Origin: Ostreococcus mediterraneus
Taxonomy: Eukaryota; Chlorophyta; Mamiellophyceae; Mamiellales; Bathycoccaceae
Direction of reading: 5' to 3'
DNA: 64,000 bases
Assembly: GCA_012295225.1 (NCBI GenBank)
Contig: WMKK01000003.1
Span: forward strand, 124,001 to 188,000
Below, one piece after another: positions 63,465 through 64,000 of the stretch. The position numbers were made by a program, and so were the translations under genes. The notes below the pieces were generated by a model. The model had not been told where the DNA came from. It saw only the letters and a program-made list of their open reading frames with translations, and made no database searches. How positions within the stretch are numbered: position 1 is the stretch's first letter; each line of letters opens with the position of its first letter.

Positions 63465-64000
63465 CTCGCGTCGCCGTCGCGCGGCGTCGACGGAGGACGA
63501 ACGCGACGCGCGTCGGGACCTCGCGAATTGTCCGACGCCGGGCTGGAGGATGCGCGCGCGGGTGCGCGGCGATGGACGACGACGCGATCGCGCGCGGCGG
63601 TGCGCGAGGGCGGGATCGGCACGCGTGCGTTCGCGCGCGCGCGGGCGGTGCGTCGATCGAGCGGCGCGAGCGAGCGGCGCGCGTCGGCGTGTGGCGCGCG
63701 CGCGGTCGCGTCGTCGCGATTCGCGGACCCCGTCGAGTGGGTGCCCGTGCGTGGGGTCATGATTGGTCGAGGGTGGGGATCGGGGAATCACGCGCGCGGC
63801 GACGCGCGCGGCGCGCGCGCACCGCGCGCGGGTTCGCGCGTGCGCGCGAGATCGCGTCGTCGGGGATCGGTTTCGCGCGCGCGCGCGCGCTGGGTGCGCG
63901 CGCGTCGGGCGCGAACGCGCATGATTCGCGATCGCGCGAGGGTGGTGGTGGCTGAGGTGCCGCGCGCGGTGCGCGCGCATTCGACGCGCGCGACGCGGGT
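63465..64000. other. GC-extreme intergenic sequence at the window edge
   Basis: 536 bp upstream of the HARE-HTH gene, almost entirely GCGCGC-type sequence. It should hold that gene's promoter. An ATG at 63921 opens a plus-strand frame to the window end (MIRDRARVVVAEVPRAVRA...), which could be the start of a targeting peptide but is too short to call. An ATTGG (inverted CCAAT) lies at about 63763. Confidence 0.35.

Noticed and set aside
63921-64000. Possible plus-strand gene start at the window edge (MIRDRARVVVAEVPRAVRA)
   Set aside because: Only 26 codons are visible in GC-extreme DNA; not enough to call a gene.
1-64000. tRNA, rRNA, CRISPR arrays, transposons, LTR or virus-like elements
   Set aside because: Looked for T-loop GTTCRANNC pairs, terminal repeats, reverse transcriptase, integrase, transposase and capsid motifs by eye on both strands and found none; a tRNAscan and profile search would be decisive.

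Overview
The window is nuclear DNA from a very compact green-algal genome. It fits a Mamiellophyceae picoalga, most likely Ostreococcus or a close relative; I cannot name the species. The reasons are: about one gene per 1.3 kb on both strands; intergenic gaps mostly of 50-400 bp; high GC with a very CpG-rich background; few short introns placed at the 5' ends of genes; plastid transit peptides ending in VVVARA-type motifs; and plant/algal nuclear genes for plastid proteins (PSI subunit PsaG, m-type thioredoxin, RbcX, Mg-chelatase H, UROD, monodehydroascorbate reductase). I see no rRNA or tRNA gene, CRISPR array, recognisable transposon or viral insertion.

Layout. 1-6.6 kb: RING-CH protein (cut by the edge), ankyrin protein, renalase-like flavoprotein, DUF2064 transferase-like protein, SAC3/LENG8 protein and a small plastid protein. 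6.6-20 kb: a run of secretory/membrane proteins (a GT29 sialyltransferase-like type II protein, an anchored alpha/beta hydrolase, a poly-Pro His/Asp-tailed membrane protein, a GT32-sulfotransferase fusion and a 1578-residue beta-helix/multi-TM protein), with spliced psaG among them. 20-33 kb: thylakoid-lumen protein, MDHAR, MATE transporter, ARL2, linker-histone/FKBP fusion, MAK32-type pfkB protein, histidine phosphatase, TSUP transporter, TPR membrane protein, FRA10AC1 and sterol C5-desaturase. 33-45 kb: thioredoxin m, TrmB/METTL1, MPC2, a C5-DNA methyltransferase with PWWP and Tudor-like parts, RbcX, a plastid membrane protein, PPR-SMR and a stand-alone SOQ1 C-terminal-like lumen protein. 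45-64 kb: a 1575-residue Mg-chelatase H, 2OG oxygenase, small plastid/membrane proteins, a frame-split metallophosphatase, SEC14 protein, UROD, TSR1, a plastid membrane protein, a RAB5IF-like protein, and a spliced gene encoding HARE-HTH, two Agenet/Tudor-like modules and a second HARE-HTH.

Genes were called from start ATGs I located in the bases. Many long frames open with GTG or TTG upstream, and I trimmed those to the first plausible ATG. Eight genes needed splicing by eye (ankyrin, psaG, ARL2, TSUP, thioredoxin m, TrmB, RbcX, HARE-HTH). Their introns begin GTRCGT or similar, usually contain a YTGAC branch-like motif, and in every case lie near the 5' end of the gene.

Functional themes: plastid biogenesis and redox (PsaG, thioredoxin m, RbcX, MDHAR, CHLH, UROD, PPR-SMR, SOQ1-like); Golgi/surface glycan decoration (GT29-like, GT32-sulfotransferase, beta-helix surface protein); and chromatin (DNA methyltransferase, HARE-HTH/Agenet protein, linker-histone/FKBP). 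The chromatin proteins and the GT32-sulfotransferase fusion have the most unusual architectures here.
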